Source: Lasiosphaeris hirsuta
Lineage: Eukaryota; Ascomycota; Sordariomycetes; Sordariales; Lasiosphaeriaceae
DNA: 64,000 nt
NCBI GenBank assembly: GCA_030549175.1
Contig: JAUKUA010000006.1
Coordinates: forward strand, 3,658,001 to 3,722,000
Reading direction: 5' to 3'
Below, in pieces: positions 10,888-22,966 of the stretch. The position numbers were made by a program, and so were the translations under genes. The notes beneath the pieces were generated by a model. The model saw only the letters and a list, made by a program, of their open reading frames with translations, searched no databases and was not told the origin of the DNA. The first letter of the stretch is position 1. Every line of letters begins with the position of its first letter.

Positions 10888-13800
10888 CTAAAAATCAGAG
10901 TCTTCCTCCGCGTCCTCATCACCCTCCTCCTCGTACTCTGGCACAAACCCTCCTTCCAATAGACACAGAGACAGAGCCCGTTGGAGCTGCACCAAGTCTC
11001 TCCGGTCTGCGGCGTATCGATTACCAGCGCCACTCGCAGCACCAGGACCATTAGTACCACCACCTCTGCCCTCCTTGCTAGGTGACTCCAAGGTCAGCTC
11101 GATTGCTCTGTGTAGACCCATCTCGTCCTCGTCCTCTTCCTCTTCGCTGAGCTTAGATGCGGGCGGCGCAACGGATATTCCCTTCCCCTTTATATCCCTG
11201 GCGGGGATGAACTGGTTCTCGGTAAAGTCCTCCCCAAGAGTAGGCGTCTGCATGGCCGGCGAGACTGGTGCCTCCGATCCGTTCGGGCTGCGGGACTTTG
11301 TGCGAAGATTGCCTAGACTAGGGATGAGGCGGTGGATACCGCGAGCCTCTCCCATGGTGCTCCCGAAGAAAGCTGTGTGACACACACACATCATTTAGTT
11401 CTAGCCCCCTAGTTTTCGGAGGGGCTAGATGGGGGGAGGGGGGAAGTTACTTACGTCTTCGGATGGCCCATCGATCGTGCCAGTTGCCATTATCCTCTTC
11501 CTCTTTTTCACATATTCCCGGCATGCTCAGGAGTGAACCCGAGAGTTCGGGGGGCCAGGATGGGCTCGCCAGGGGCGTGGGATAGCTGTCGACGTCGGTG
11601 CTCATGCTTTCCCAGTATCCATCCGCCGAGAGCTTGGGTGTGCTCGCCATTGTGGCGGCTGGGGATGCTAAACCACATTGTTAGCGGTCGCCCCCAACAG
11701 GAAGGGAGTTATCGCTTACCAGGTGGAGGAGTCTCAGCGACGATCTTCCTAGGAAAGCCGCTGATGGGAATGATTTCGGCCCGGGTGTCCCAGAACGCGA
11801 GCGAGATGGTAACCTCGGCATTCTTGTTGGAAACTTGATAGGTGAGCTTCTCGAGATCGAATATGGACCGCAGCCCCTGTGACATGTTACTGAGGACCTC
11901 CTTCGTTAACTCCACCTCCCGATGTGGCCGGCCGGGTTCCTCAATACGAAAGAAGAGGTGAGCGCGACCGCGCCCCTTGACCGTTTGATCATGGTGAGAC
12001 TGGAGGAAAGTGCCGAGATGGCTGAGCTCTTCAGAGTTATTCGGGAATCTGCAAAGGATCCGACCTATAAAATACTGTCAGATTGGTTAACCACTCATTG
12101 CGATTTTAGCGCGACATACCATCGAACTCGTAATGGCCAGCACCGAGACTATCGTGACGCAGCTTTTCAAAATAAAAACAAGAAGCTACAAGACGATGGG
12201 CTACGTGTCGCACCTTTCTGCTGTAGACGCGATCGTATTCGAGCCTCTGGCTGACTGTGTCCTTTAACTGTTTCATCTTGGCCTTGTCGTCCAACCGGGG
12301 CGGCTCGTAGCCGAGATAGGGGTCGATGCGCTGGAACCGTTGAGTTACCGACCGGACTTCGTGGCGTGGAGTTGTCATCGTCCTCTCCTTCTTAAACGAA
12401 TCCCAGATGAGCTGTGAGTTGAGGACGTTGGACATGCGGGCGAGAATCACTTTGACGTTCTGAAAGACTTCGTAGCCTTGATTCACCGACGCGTCTGCGT
12501 TTTGACCTGCTGCTTGTCTTGGGATCGAGGCTCTCCTGACCTCAGGGGGCCGCACTCCATCCGCTCCGCCTGAATCTGCGCTCAGGGCCGAGGAAACCCT
12601 GTGGGTTACTTCTCGGTTGTGTCCTGTGCCGATGGAGAGAATAATGTCAGGAAGACAGTGCCGGACATCCGGCCAGAGGAGTCGGCTTTCCTCAAATGCT
12701 ACGTATACCGGGTTGTTGTGGTAGACCGCTCCATCGACGAATCGCTCTCCGGTTTCCTTCTTGACAAATGGCCTGAAAAAGCCGGGAGCCGCAGTCGTAG
12801 CACGGATGCTGAGTTGGGATTTGTCCATCAGCATCTTCATCAACGATGGGCCGGGTGGGAACCTACGCTTCCCATATCTTCAGCTCGTGTTCAGGTCGGT
12901 CAGGTCGGATAAATCTCGTAACTATCACCCAGTCAGCGCTTGTCATGTACCGACTTCGAGTCCCAACTCACAAGGAGAATCATCCGGCCTGTTGTAATTT
13001 GCCAACACAACAGCCGTGCTTCCTGTGGCCGTCGTGGAGGTCAGGGCAACCTTTGTCTTGTAGCTCTTTGGGTCGGGTTGGAAGCCGCCAAAGAGGTACT
13101 CATCCTCGCCGAAGAGCTCCTGGAGGATTGTCTCGAACGGCTTGGTCCGGTACTTGCGGCCCGCCTTACGAAGCACCGGCAGGTCGTGTACACCGACAAA
13201 TCTCCTCCTAGAGAATGCCTTGTCGGCAAGATCCATGAAGCGCTTGATGCACTCGCCTACCCGCCAGTCCCCGATACCTATCCCGGCGGCGACAATTCCC
13301 CCCGTACTGTAAAAGAGACTGGTTAGAACGAACCCCCCAACTTGGCTTGTTGAAGTCCAGCCCACAAACCTGGTACCGACAATGAGATCAAAAAAGGACT
13401 GGATGGGAATATTGCCTCCCAGGTACTCTTCAATGCTTCTCAAGACCTCGAGTTCTGCTACACCCCGGATTCCTCCCCTGTCGGCTGGTAGTTAGTAAGT
13501 TTTGTTTCCGGCATCTCGGGGCTGGGATTACCCACCCATCCAAGCACAGCAATCTCACTCCAGCCCCGTCCGGCTTCAGCGTGACAGTTTGCGCTTCTGT
13601 GACCCTGAACTGATTCTTGCTCGGAGGGTGGAGGGGACACGTGCTCAGGCTGACCTGCCCCTTTTGTTTCAAGCTCTGGCTGCTCTTGCCATGGGATTCT
13701 TTTAACCTTGACTCGAGCTCGCCGTAAGTCTTCATGCACGAGGTGCACAGGACGTGGCCGCACTGAAGGGGGTGCTCAGGAAGTTCGCGCAAACAGCATA

Positions 13801-15959
13801 GACAAACGGAGTGGCTGGTGTATTGGAGCGAGCCTTTGACCTGCTCGTAGAATTTGTGCATGTTGTGCTGGTGGATCTGTGACACCAGGTCCTCCTCGGT
13901 TACGGTGGTCTCACGGGCTGTGGTCTGGCTCTCCAACCAGGATTGGAAGTGGGCTATCCAGGTATACACCCATTTCCGCCACTGCGGCAGCATCTGTTGG
14001 ATGGGGTAGGCTGTAACGTAGTTGCCAGGCCGCTGCCGGCCCTTGAGTTGATGGCCTTTCTGGTGCCTCTCCAAGGTGTTGACACAGCGTCCGCGCCGCC
14101 CGTCAAATTGGTACTCACACGGCCAAAATTGCTCGTAGAAGGCTTGCAGAGCCTCGATGCATGGTTGCTGGTAGTTTTTCTCGAAGAACTGAATTGCGGA
14201 GCCTGCACCGAGAGCTGTGAGTCCTTTCAAATGCTTGCTGACGGAACCGTGGTTCTTACCTTTCCAGCCTCCTCTGCTGCACTCGAGGAAAATACTCGAG
14301 GCAACCATCAGACTGAGAGGCTTAAAGATCTCTTTGATGCCGATCTGAAGGGCACCGCCGCTCCCGGAATTGTCGTTCGGTAACTTCTGCTGCAGCACAT
14401 TCCGAACCGCGACGGCGAGCTTGGTCACGTTCCCGGCAAAGTCGCGCGGGACACACGTATTCTTGCGGGCAGCTTCAACGAGGTCAAAGGGCGAATCCAG
14501 ACTCTGAGAGAAGTGTTCCAAGGCTGCCTGGAACAGCTCGTCTAGCTCGTCTGCGTTCATGCGCATACGAGCCTGCCGCTTGGAATTATGCGACGCGTAG
14601 CATGTCGACTGGATCTCGTTGTACAGCTTACCGACCTGCTCCTCGAGTTTGAGGTACTGCCCATCGTCGGGCACGTACACAACACGCACAGATGAGTAGT
14701 AGCATAACAAGAGATCTCTCAGGTTGCGCACCGGCTTCTCGGGCAGATCCCAATGCTTCATCAGCTTGATCACACGCTCCGACTCGTGTGCCGAAGGGAC
14801 GGATCCGATGACGCTATCGAGAAGTGAATCTGTAGCGTAGTTTACATCCCATTCATTCGGATTGGTTCGTGCATCGGCCGCGTTCAACACGATAATAGCA
14901 TGGGGCAGACGTGGCTGGTTGGTAGAAGCGTTGAGCACTTCGGCTGCCCATTCGATCAACCTGGTGACTACGACTGATTCAAATGTTCTTTATCGGCATC
15001 CTGGTCAGCCTGAAAATTGAATTTGAAATGAATAAGAGCTTCGCCAGAACTACTCACCTTGCATTCCGCAACACAAACACGATTACGTCCGAGAACGTGT
15101 AGAGGATGCGCGGGTAAAAGTGCGTGACGGCAAACTCTCGCTTGTTCTTCTCAGGTGCATCCATCCAGTAGATAGGTCTCGAGACCTCGCGCGAGAGCCT
15201 CTCCCTCTTAGTCTTCGTCAGCCGGCTCTTGCTCCTGCCAAGCTTTATTTTCGCGCTGGCTAGGCGGTCCTGCTCCCGCTCCCGATACCGGGTCGCAATC
15301 GGGGCTGCTTCGCCGCCCTCGAGCCCCTCAGAGTCAACAAAGTAGGTGGGCGACTCTTTAAAATAGGTGGCTGGGTCGGCATAGAGATGCACGTCGCCCG
15401 ATGTAGGGACTGTACTATTCTCGTAGGACCCGACGACAGGCGTGGAAAAGTTCCCCACGCATGCCGCGTGGTCCATCTCCTTGGCAAGCAGCGGGAACTG
15501 TCGCTCAATGAGGATCTTCAGAAGTGTGCTCTTTCCAGCTCCCGTCTGCCCCACGAATGAGACGATGGATGGATATCGCACAAGATGGTTGCCCTCCGAG
15601 CCGTTGGCGACGAGCGAGGCATAACGGCCAGAGTCAAGCAAGATCTTACGCTGATCTGTGGCATCGCCCTCGCGCTGTACGGAGAACCAGATGGTCCCCT
15701 CATCCTCACGATGGAGCGATTCTTGACACCGCGGGTCGGGGTTGAATGTATTCCAGAGCCGCAGGTAGAGGTCGAGCTCGACCTTCTGGTGAGTTTTGGC
15801 CGTGGCCCGACCTGGCCGGTGCAACGGCTGCAGCGGCCAGCATACTTCGCAGTAGTAGCCCTCGCAGGTTGAGCAAAACACCAGACGACTATCACAGGAC
15901 TCCTCGCAGTCCACGCAAAGGAGCTTCTCATCGATGCCAGGCGGCGACGTTGGATCCAT
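10888..15959 (-). CDS. Zinc finger-GTPase-RING-patatin multidomain protein
   Basis: Nine exons (15959..15058, 14987..13536, 13477..13370, 13306..12972, 12921..12867, 12808..12120, 12064..11720, 11667..11455, 11372..10888) give 1527 residues; every intron is 50-82 nt and every join keeps frame. Domains: a Cys-rich B-box-like finger (C15xxC18 to C37xxC40); a GTPase with P-loop GQTGAGKS (137-144), DSEG (209-212) and LNAAD (335-339), the DxEG form being typical of GBP/atlastin GTPases; an alpha-helical region; a RING-like finger C696-C751; a patatin domain with oxyanion loop DGGGIRG (784-790), nucleophile GTSTG (Ser821) and Asp976 in VDGAV; and an acidic tail with a UIM-like helix (1445-1463). 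All patatin catalytic parts are present, so lipid acyl hydrolase activity is expected. Its cellular role is unknown; an immunity- or membrane-damage-related role is only inferred. Confidence 0.87.
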
Positions 15960-16432
15960 TCAGGAGAGCCTCGCGCGATGTCCCGTCGGTTGCGAGGGTT
16001 TTGATTTTGCGTCGATTGACCCCTTCGAGTCGAAGCGTTAGCAGCAGCAGCGTCGACACCCGAATTGACGTCCGGCCGCTTGGGAGCAGTACGCCGACAG
16101 ATATGCGCGAGGTGTGCATTCGTCGGTTCTAACTAGGGCTATTGCACCTGAAACCTGAGTGTGTCGAGGCGCCAATCACCTAGCCCCCCCTCATTGAGGC
16201 TCATCAGCTGAGGCTTGCAGCAAATAATTAGGGAAGCTGATCCTTGTCGACTAGATACAATAAGCGCTATACTGGGTTGGGGCTACATTTGGCTTTTTTA
16301 GCTGACGGGTTTTGCTGCTGAACATCGACCACATGACCCCCACTTCACAGCTTAAGAACTTGTCTGGACTGCCGTTTTTAGCTAGTGCGGACCCGCCATT
16401 CTCAACAAGCTTGAGCACCCTGCACCCTTCCA
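15960..16432. other. Upstream region of the GTPase-patatin gene
   Basis: No coding frame or clear element was seen. The stretch separates the start of the minus-strand multidomain gene from the relic on the plus strand. Confidence 0.5.
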
Positions 16433-17415
16433 ATGGCTTCCCCACGCATCCCGCTTCACGGATCCCAGCTTCAACAACGCTTCGCCATTGCATTGAGGCC
16501 GGCGGCGGTATGTCTATCGGCTGCATCTACGTCGGTATCAGCTTCATCAGCTACTATGCCTGCTTCGGTAGAGTCGACGCAAGATAACGACCCCCCGACC
16601 GTGCGATTTACCAATGTGCAAGATCTCTTGGACGTAATTAATTGCACTACTGGGGATTTCCTTACCGTCACAAGTACAGTATAATCCTCTCATTTCTATG
16701 TAATATGCTAATTATTTAGACGTCACTCTTAGTAGTTTCACCGAAATCGAGCGTGAGTAAGAGAAGCGACGGCGTAAGTTCCGTTTTCGCCGCTACACTA
16801 GTTAATTCCCGGATCTTAATCATCACAATCCCAACCGATCTACACGAGGCCCTTCATCTAGGACTTTTATCAAGAGTATTTTAGCCAGCTCGTCGAGAAT
16901 GGTAAGAAGAGAAGTTGGAAATCAATAGGTACTGCAACATTTCGGCAACAAGGCCCATCCTGGAGGAGACGGCGGAGAAGGCGAAGGCGATTCGACAGGC
17001 GGTCTAAAGCCGGAATGTATAGGATTAGGCAAGTGTCCAACACTAGTTATCTCGGCCGGAGACTCCGAAACATTAGGCGAACTTCATAACGGCACGCGGT
17101 GGTGGTTTCAGACATCAAATCACGAAGTCAAAATCGTCATTCTGGCGAAATTCGACCGCCGGCAACACCATATTTTGCTAGAGAAATGGGAGGAAGAACT
17201 AGCCGGTGAAGCGGCAGTCAATCATCATACGCGATGAGACGAAAAATCCAGTATCGTACAATGTCACTAGGGGGGCATTAGTACTAGGATTTCGACTTCT
17301 TTTTCTTCACGATCCAGGCCCGCAAGAGGGAGATTTTTTACTTAGTATTCAGGACCTGCAGATGTTTGCAGAGGACGTCTGGGCTGTGGTGCCGGGATTA
17401 GACTTGACCAATTAG
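16433..17415 (+). pseudogene. Multiply frameshifted relic of an unnamed fungal gene family
   Basis: Coding-like blocks follow each other on the same strand in changing frames. They are: PPTVRFTNVQDLLDV (about 16590-16640); EKRRRKFRFRRYTS near 16755, flanked by in-frame TAA codons; LIITIPTDLHEALHLGLLSR, ending at TAG 16882-16884; QEYFSQLVENGKKRSWKSIG (from 16871); CPTLVISAGDSETLGEL and RWWFQTSNHEVKIVILAKFD, ending at TGA 17235-17237; and SIIIRDETKNPVSYNVTRGA through AEDVWAVVPGLDLTN (17206..17415). From memory, this order of motifs is that of a protein family common in Sordariomycete genomes with no assigned function. At least four frame changes plus stops show the copy is dead; small introns could explain one or two of the changes, not all. 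Confidence 0.7.
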
Positions 17416-18517
17416 AAATCGGCATAGTTGAAAACACGACCATGAGTTTTCCAGTAGGTATGGCCATATGGTGACTATCCATGTCACACGCCGATTTAAG
17501 TACCCAACTCTGGTTCCGTTATTATCTGAAAGGAGGTCACTGAAAAACACAAAGTATGAGGATATGAGAGATGAGGCGAAAGGTTGGCTTGAGGGATTTA
17601 ATGAACCTGAGATGCCATGTAGGTTGGCATGAGACACTGGCATGAGACTTGCACAAGGCACCACTGGATGCCGGACACATTGCCGAGCCGCCTGTCGCAG
17701 CAGGAAAGCGGCTTGGCGGCTTGGGGTGCCGAAGAGATGTTGTGTGTTCGGCCAACAGAACAAGACACTGGAATTCTTTGACATCAGCCGCCCTTTGAGT
17801 CAGTAATTTGGTGCATACCTATGCAAAGCACCAAGGATAATGTAACTGGGTAAGAACTGGGACCAAAGCTGCTCAACGCCCTGCCATTTATCCGGGACTG
17901 AAAGGGAAGTGAAATATTTTGGAATGCGATTGCCCATGAATAGGGGGATGATGGCGGACATGTGGGATTTTTTCTTTCTATTTTTGTGATCATGTCGTGA
18001 TTTCAAGGATTGTAGTGTGAGCTCTGGGGGAAGCCACAGTTTGTTGCAAGCTGGTTAGGTTGGGGTTCATCCGTCGTCGTCTGGGAATTCGTGGACAATT
18101 TCCTGCCACCAAGCGCTCCCTTCCCTATCCGCAACGTCGTGCCGTGGGTCATGGATTTCGTCTCAAGCACCCAGCGCCAGTTGAAGTGCGTTTGTTTATG
18201 GCCTGCATTTTGGCGCCTGGTTTATTCCCCCCGCAATCAATCTTGGATTGCTGCAATGATCACGGCACGTCAATGTGATCGCAGCTCGCACGCAATTTAT
18301 TTACGGAGCTATGTATATACACCCAAAAGTACCAGAATGAGAACGATGAATAGTTAGGTGTGTATTGTACAGAAAGCCTGCCGGAAAGGAGCTTTTCCTT
18401 GACCCTTTCCCTCCGAAGCCATCAAGCTGACTGCCATTTTTGTTTTTAGTTAGCCAAGCCCATACTCCTGGCGCTTAGCGCCCCTTTGTTCCTCTCGCAC
18501 TGCGTGGAGCCAGTGAT
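17416..18517. other. Intergenic, downstream of the GH6 gene
   Basis: Only short overlapping frames are present and none is recognisable. The last 150 bases or so are probably the GH6 3' untranslated region. Confidence 0.5.
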
Positions 18518-19831
18518 TTAGAACGCCGGCTTGGCGTTCTTGATGAGCTCCTCAAAGTACACCTGGTTCCACTGGCCGGCCTCGGGGGAGGGCTGGAAAG
18601 CATCCTCCTTTCCGCAGAAGCTGTCGAAACGGTTGGCCGAGCTGTCGCTGGTACCATCCGACTCGCCACCGGGCTTGACCCAGACGAAGGCATCGGCAAG
18701 CTCGGTGCCAGTGGTGGCAGTGGGGCGGACGCCGAAGCCAGCGCCCTTGACGTTGCACCAGTTACCCCACTCCTTGCGGAGGCCGGTCACGGCATTGCGG
18801 CCGGTGTCGACAATGGCGTGGTTGGGCATGCCCGCAGTCTTGAGCGCGGCACCAAAGGTCGTGACGTACGTCTTCTCGTTCTGGCAAGCGTTGTACTTGG
18901 CATCCGACGCCTTGGAGAACTCACCCGGGGACAGGTCCCTGTTGGCCACTTTGTTAGCCAGCCGACAGCAAAAAAAATCTCACCGCCATCGCGTCCACTT
19001 ACCAGGCGTTCCAGCCAGCAACGTTGGTGGCAATACCACGGACCTGCTTGGGCTTGCCAGCGGCGGTGTAGGCCTTGGCGAGCTCCTGAGCACCGGGCTT
19101 GAGGTTGGCGTCCCAGCCGAGCCAGCCACCGTGGCCGGCATCGATGTACATGACGACGTTGGGAAGGTTGAGCTGCTTGAGCGCATACGCAACACCATCA
19201 CGGTAACCCGCGGCCGAGTCCTTGCAAGTCTGGAGGTCGGAGTTGGTGACCAGGTTAGGCAGGGAGTCGGGCTCGATGACGAGGGCGAAGGCCGTCTTGG
19301 GGTGGTCCTTGAGGATGGAAACGACCTCTGTATGTCCGCGTCAACGCCCCGAACTCGTCTCTCTCTTCTTGGCAAAGGAGGCTACTTACTGTCGATGTAC
19401 TCGCTCTTGTACCTGGAGATCTCGCCAACCTTCAGCTCACCGTTGGAAGCCTTGGCAGCGCAATCACGGCCGGGGAGATCGTAAATGACGAGACCCAGGA
19501 TGTGGTCGCAGGGGACGTCCTGAAGGGCGGGCTCAAGCTTGCCAATGTTCTCGATGGTATCGAGCCACAGGAAGCTACCAACATCGGCGAGCTTGGCAGC
19601 AGCAGATGCCAGACTCGAGTCGGAGAGAGCCGAGACGGCGGCCGTGACCTCGTCGCGGTAGAACTTGTTGGCGTGCAGCGTGTACTTCTTCCACACGTTG
19701 GTGCTGGCATCAAGGGTGACGGCCGAAGCACAGCCAACGGCAGCCTGTCGGGGCTGCTCCTTGGTCGTCGCGGACGGGGCGGCAAGAGCCGTGGCGGCGA
19801 AAGCCAGCACGGTCGACTGTGAGAACTTCAT
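18518..19831 (-). CDS. Secreted GH6 cellulase (cellobiohydrolase/endoglucanase), no CBM
   Basis: Exons 19831..19390, 19327..19003 and 18938..18518 (introns 62 and 64 nt) give 395 residues. A signal peptide (MKFSQSTVLAFAATALAAP) is followed by a short propeptide-like stretch. GH6 marks are YDLPGRDCAA (117-126, Asp123 matching Trichoderma Cel6A Asp175), VIEPDSLPN with the likely acid Asp168 (Cel6A Asp221), MYIDAGHGGWLGW, NVAGWNAW and WVKPGGESDG. The family hydrolyses beta-1,4-glucan with inversion, releasing cellobiose from non-reducing ends or cutting internally. There is no cellulose-binding module or Ser/Thr linker, so it resembles the CBM-less GH6 enzymes. Whether it is exo- or endo-acting depends on loop lengths not judged here. 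Confidence 0.95.
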
Positions 19832-19912
19832 GTTGGGCTTGATACTACTGCTGCTGAAGTTGTATGCCTACAGAAAGGATAGCTTCTCAAAGGACGAAGG
19901 GGGTGGTCCGCC

Positions 19913-19918
19913 TTTATA
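19913..19918 (-). promoter_or_regulatory. TATA box of the GH6 gene
   Basis: TATAAA on the minus strand lies about 85 bases before the GH6 ATG, a normal distance for strongly induced fungal genes. A GTGGGG on the minus strand near 20000 fits the CreA carbon-repression consensus SYGGRG, which is common by chance. Confidence 0.5.
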
Positions 19919-22900
19919 CCGGGACGAGTGTCCTTGGCGCTGCCGACCCCCCCTCCCCCCCTTGGCGGCGAGTCTGGAGGGATCATGGCTGATGGCCGCC
20001 ACCCCACGGCTCTCGAACGAAGTTTGCAATCAGGAAGACAGGCCCGTCGTTCGCGTGAGTAGGTACTCGGCCGCCAAGTTCCGACAAAGACTTGAGCCGC
20101 GGCCGAGGGGCGTCCCGTTGGAAATGGGATGCGGGGCTCTTGGTAGATGCCGAGCTTGACGGGTGGACAACTCCTCGATCCCATCGGCTCGTCGATATAG
20201 AGCTTCATTTGCGTGTAGTCGACGACGTCCCTAGCCGCGCTTGGATTGGTCATGAGGACTGAGAAAAGTGTGGGGAAGAGAATGCCATCCTGGCAATCTG
20301 GGGAATTATTCCACATCATGCACGTCCCTTTGCCCTCCCCCTTTTGGCCTCGTCAGGCTCGGCCTCGGCCACACTGGGGCAGGGAGCTCTTGCAGCGTCA
20401 CCTATCAAATAAGGTTGTGGGGAAGTCTGTATATCGAATTTCGCTGGTATTGGGGGTTCTGGTCCGTACCGCCAGCCGTGTTGGAGGAACCACGAACGAG
20501 CCAAGACAATATGCGGAGACGGAGCACGCGCTGGCCAGATTGTTGCGGCTGGATGAATGCCCTCACAACATGGCGCCATCGAGGGTTTTTGTGCGCCTAT
20601 ATCTGCCCTCACAGTATGGGTGAAGATTCAGAGGCGGCAGGACCCGCCGCGGACCGCGCTGAGACGTGTTAAGCTCGTTCAAGGGCGGACGACGGACATG
20701 TGGACGACTCGTCGTGGCCCACGAACCATCGGCCCCATCCAGTCTGCAAGTTGCGGGTGCCAGACGCTCTGCAGTCCCCTCACGACACTCCGTTCGGGGG
20801 TTTATTGAGTCGAATGCGGGGACGTCCATTAGCTGTGGGCGCGTAGGGCTCATTCCGCTGTGGATTGGCCTCTTTCGGGTCATGTCAAACCATTCCCGTA
20901 GCGCCAAGCGGCAGTTGATGGCTAATATATGTCATTAGCTGAAACAGCCGCCACCATTTGCTGCCCTCCATAGTGCGCCCATTAAGCCGCATATTATTAG
21001 CCGGCACTGGCAGCCCAGATCTACGGGAACTAGGCTCGAGCTAGGGCACGCTCAACCTGCTCTGCCGCGACAAATACAACGATGGCTTCGCCCTCTGCCC
21101 CGGCTAAACGGCCGGGGCCTTTCTCGGCTGTCCTTGTTTTGTCGGCACGGAGGAAGACTGGCACGACACCAAAACGGGACTGCGCAACACGCGCGGGCCC
21201 TTGATGAGCTCGGCGAGAGGCTTGGGGGGGGGGGGCAAAAACCCCGAGCCCACCCATCTAGAGATGAAGATGGGCCCAGGTACGGGTGGCGAAGCCAATG
21301 CCAGAGAGACATGTCGCTCCGCTACTACGAGAGGCATGACCTCCAGTATTGCCCTCAGCCAGCTCTACCTTGGCCGCTCCATTGGCGCTCGGGCTGTAGC
21401 TGTCTGAGGTTCCAACAACTATCCCATTGTGTCGTTGAGTGTGATCTCTGCTTGTCTAGACCAGCCCATGTCGCCAAGCGGACAACATAAATCCGGAACC
21501 GCTCCGATATGGTGCTCTCTGCTCACCACTCTGACTCTGGACCGGGAATTGGACATCCGCCACCATCTCTACCCGTGATGCGGAGCATGCAGCCAAGTCT
21601 GCCGTCGCCAACAGCCGGCTTCACGCTACTAGCGGCGGGCTCAAGCATCGATGGGGCAATCGAACGTTACCTCCTCTCCAAAAGTTTGAGTGCTGTTATT
21701 GGGGGAAAATGCTTGAATCCGGCCGTTTTGGGGTCCCCCCTTCTAGAAGCGTTGCCCATGCTCGTCCTGATACCACAATGTGGTGGGAACTGTGGACTGG
21801 CAATCAATCAACAACCTCGCGTGGACCTGACCACTATCCGATCCCACTATATCACCAGGCAGGTCCCCGGAGCCTAGGCTAACGGAGGCGTCTCTTCATC
21901 AAAGCTGGTGGTATATGACCTCATGCAGGTACCGCTGCGGCGCTGGGGCCGTGATCCGCTGTCTCCAAGCGAGGCGGCTCGGGTTGCCAGAATCGCTGCT
22001 AGTAGGTTCGTATTGCCCCAGTGAGCTGTCTAAGAGGTTTTGGAAACATGCGCAACTATCCATGGGAGTTATTGCCTCGGTCTTTGACTCAAATGTAAAC
22101 AACTCCTTCTGGTCCGTGTCCTCGAGGGTGAAAATCGTGAGGCTGTTTTGGCAATTGTATGCTCTTGTTTTCGGCTTTTGAACGGTTTTCGAATGTAATA
22201 TGAAGTTTAGCCCATTGCATCGGTGCCCTCCCGATTGGATCTCGTACCACATAGGGACACGATTCCGTTGTTCGAGAGAAATATTGAGTAGTATGCGACA
22301 ATATTTTATCGAAAGTTTGAATTCTACTCAAGTACTGCAGCATCCTCGAAACGGGTTTGGAACTCTATCATGTGGCTGGTTCCGACATATCCGATCGCCC
22401 AGGTCACTGGAGTTGTGGCCATGATGAATTTTCATCACTACTTGCCAACTCAAGCTCTTGACTTTCTTGTGATTCATAATTATGTCAAGAATCCTGGGGC
22501 CTCCTTTCCTTCTCATAGTTTGGTGCATTGAACAAAAAAGAAGTCATGCCAAACCTACAAAAAACATGTGAGATGAGATGAATAGCCAGGCATCAATCTA
22601 TTATACGTTTGATTATTGGCCACGTTGCAGTCACAAACACTACAAGTTGTCGATATATTTCATGATGTCTATTGCTCGCTCAGGCATGTGGAGTCCGGAC
22701 GGAACCAAGCTGCCGTCGAAACGACAGCCAAACGTGCAAATATAACGCAGGTGGACATGTTGACAGATTCAGCAACCCAACGCAAACCTAAAACACCACG
22801 CAGCTTTTTCCCGTCCTCTAGATACGCCGCATACTCTATTTATACAATTCAGTCCCAGACCGTACCAGCCCGCTGCTAAATGATCTTCCGGTCTGGAATT

Positions 22901-22966
22901 GCTGTTGCGCGGTTTTGTGATGGGCGACACTTCTTCGGCCCCCTTTTTGCTCAGTATTTTTACAAC
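19919..22966. other. 3-kb gene-poor region upstream of GH6
   Basis: No recognisable gene was found on either strand. Frames of 100-160 codons near 19.7-20.6 kb overlap the GH6 start or lack any domain. A run of twelve G lies at 21224-21235. The rightmost part is the 3' flank of the OST3 gene, which ends at 22967. Confidence 0.45.
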
